From NCBI GenBank assembly GCA_934561335.1, contig CAKTGD010000003.1:1-27677 (forward strand): a stretch of DNA of 27,677 bases, read 5' to 3'. Below, piece by piece: positions 27,331 to 27,677 of this stretch. The position numbers and the translations under genes are program-made. The DNA is from an uncultured Oscillospiraceae bacterium (lineage in GTDB: Bacteria > Bacillota_A > Clostridia > Oscillospirales > Oscillospiraceae). The stretch's first letter is position 1; every line of letters begins with the position of its first letter. Below the pieces are notes generated by a model, which was given only the letters and a program-made list of their open reading frames with translations, had not been told where the DNA came from and did not search any database.

Positions 27331-27677
27331 TTACTCGGCCTTGGGAGCCTCGGCAGCCTCAGCGGCGGCCTTGGCGGCAGCGGCCTTCTTCTCGGCGGCA
27401 GCCTTCTGCGCAGCCTTGAACTTCTCCTTCTCCTCGGGAGTGGGGATAGGCTCGATGGCGTTGCGGGGGCAGGCCTTGGCGCACATGGTGCAGTTCTTGC
27501 ACTTGCTGTAGTCGATGACGGCCACGTTGTTGACAACATGGATGGCGTCGAACTTACAGGTACGCTCGCACATACCGCAGGCGATACAGCTGTTGGCGCA
27601 GACCTTGGTGACAGCGGGGCCCTTGTCCTTGTTGGAGCAGTTGACGAACACCTTCTGCTTGTAGGGCACCTCCACGA
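27331..27677 (-). CDS. rnfB: Rnf complex subunit B, N-terminus beyond window
   Basis: C-terminal part of the iron-sulfur subunit of the Rnf complex, which couples ferredoxin oxidation and NAD reduction to ion pumping at the membrane. The visible 115 residues start at the window edge with VEVPYKQKVFVNCSNKDKG. They contain two [4Fe-4S] motifs, CIACGMCERTC and CKNCTMCAKAC, separated by KFDAIHVVNNVAVIDYSK as in RnfB. A roughly 30-residue tail rich in Ala, Lys and Glu follows the last cluster. The GTG at the edge is unlikely to be the true start. RnfB is commonly the last rnf gene, which agrees with the terminator after it. A plain ferredoxin is the alternative but fits the CSNKDKG segment less well. 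Confidence 0.85.
   Translation of the reverse strand, partial: VEVPYKQKVFVNCSNKDKGPAVTKVCANSCIACGMCERTCKFDAIHVVNNVAVIDYSKCKNCTMCAKACPRNAIEPIPTPEEKEKFKAAQKAAAEKKAAAAKAAAEAAEAPKAE

Noticed and set aside
1..27677. CRISPR array, prophage or restriction/defence genes
   Set aside because: No regularly spaced repeats, phage structural genes or nuclease/methylase pairs were seen; the 16676 methyltransferase is a small-molecule type by its fold and context.

Overview
The window looks like chromosomal DNA of a GC-rich, spore-forming, anaerobic Firmicute, most likely a gut member of the Oscillospiraceae/Clostridia. This rests on the gene set: a SpoVAC spore-membrane protein behind a SigG-like promoter, a bile salt hydrolase, the end of an Rnf complex gene (rnfB), a cobamide salvage operon, accessory genes for (seleno)molybdenum hydroxylases, a Gram-positive-type RND exporter, and a clostridial type IIA topoisomerase pair. 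The species assignment is inference only.

Layout. At 1-2445 (minus strand) lie a radical SAM/SPASM protein, mutY and thymidine kinase tdk, which is cut by the left edge. Divergent from them is a bile salt hydrolase (2629-3606). A lone spoVAC (minus, to 4102) is divergent from a small 2[4Fe-4S] ferredoxin that overlaps hemW (4305-5737). A 1280-residue RND exporter with a large coiled-coil insertion follows as a single gene with its own promoter and terminator (5889-9888).

The centre of the window (9900-20028) is a continuous plus-strand block of cofactor genes. The first operon (9961-14704) reads cbiR-like TIM-barrel hydrolase, cobT, cobU, cobS, a second short CobU-like gene, a cobC-type phosphatase, and yqeC. 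Five of its six junctions are 4-bp overlaps or gaps of about 5 bp. It describes cobamide salvage and remodelling: open the nucleotide loop of imported cobamides, activate the corrinoid as the GDP derivative, activate the lower base, join the two, and remove the phosphate. YqeC links it to selenium-dependent molybdenum hydroxylases. The second operon (14873-20028) encodes a BtuCD/FecCD-type importer (permease, ATPase, lipoprotein), with a methyltransferase inside it, then XdhC and a small P-loop NTPase. The imported substrate is uncertain: a corrinoid, or molybdate/tungstate through a MolBC-like system.

A convergent LysR gene with a self-overlapping palindromic operator follows. Next is a 780-bp gene-poor stretch with serial hairpin terminators, two 145-bp direct repeats that each include the 3' end of tRNA-Gly(GCC), and the intact tRNA-Gly gene behind a perfect consensus promoter. 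The right end is a minus-strand operon of a GyrB/ParE-like subunit, a GyrA/ParC-like subunit and a small lipoprotein. Upstream of it is a tight cluster of three DnaA-box-like nonamers. The window closes with the C-terminal part of rnfB.

The best candidates for under-described biology are the cbiR-led operon with its two unlike CobU homologues, the methyltransferase-containing importer tied to molybdenum hydroxylase maturation, the tRNA-Gly-derived repeats enclosing a structured segment, and the DnaA-box cluster in front of the divergent topoisomerase operon.
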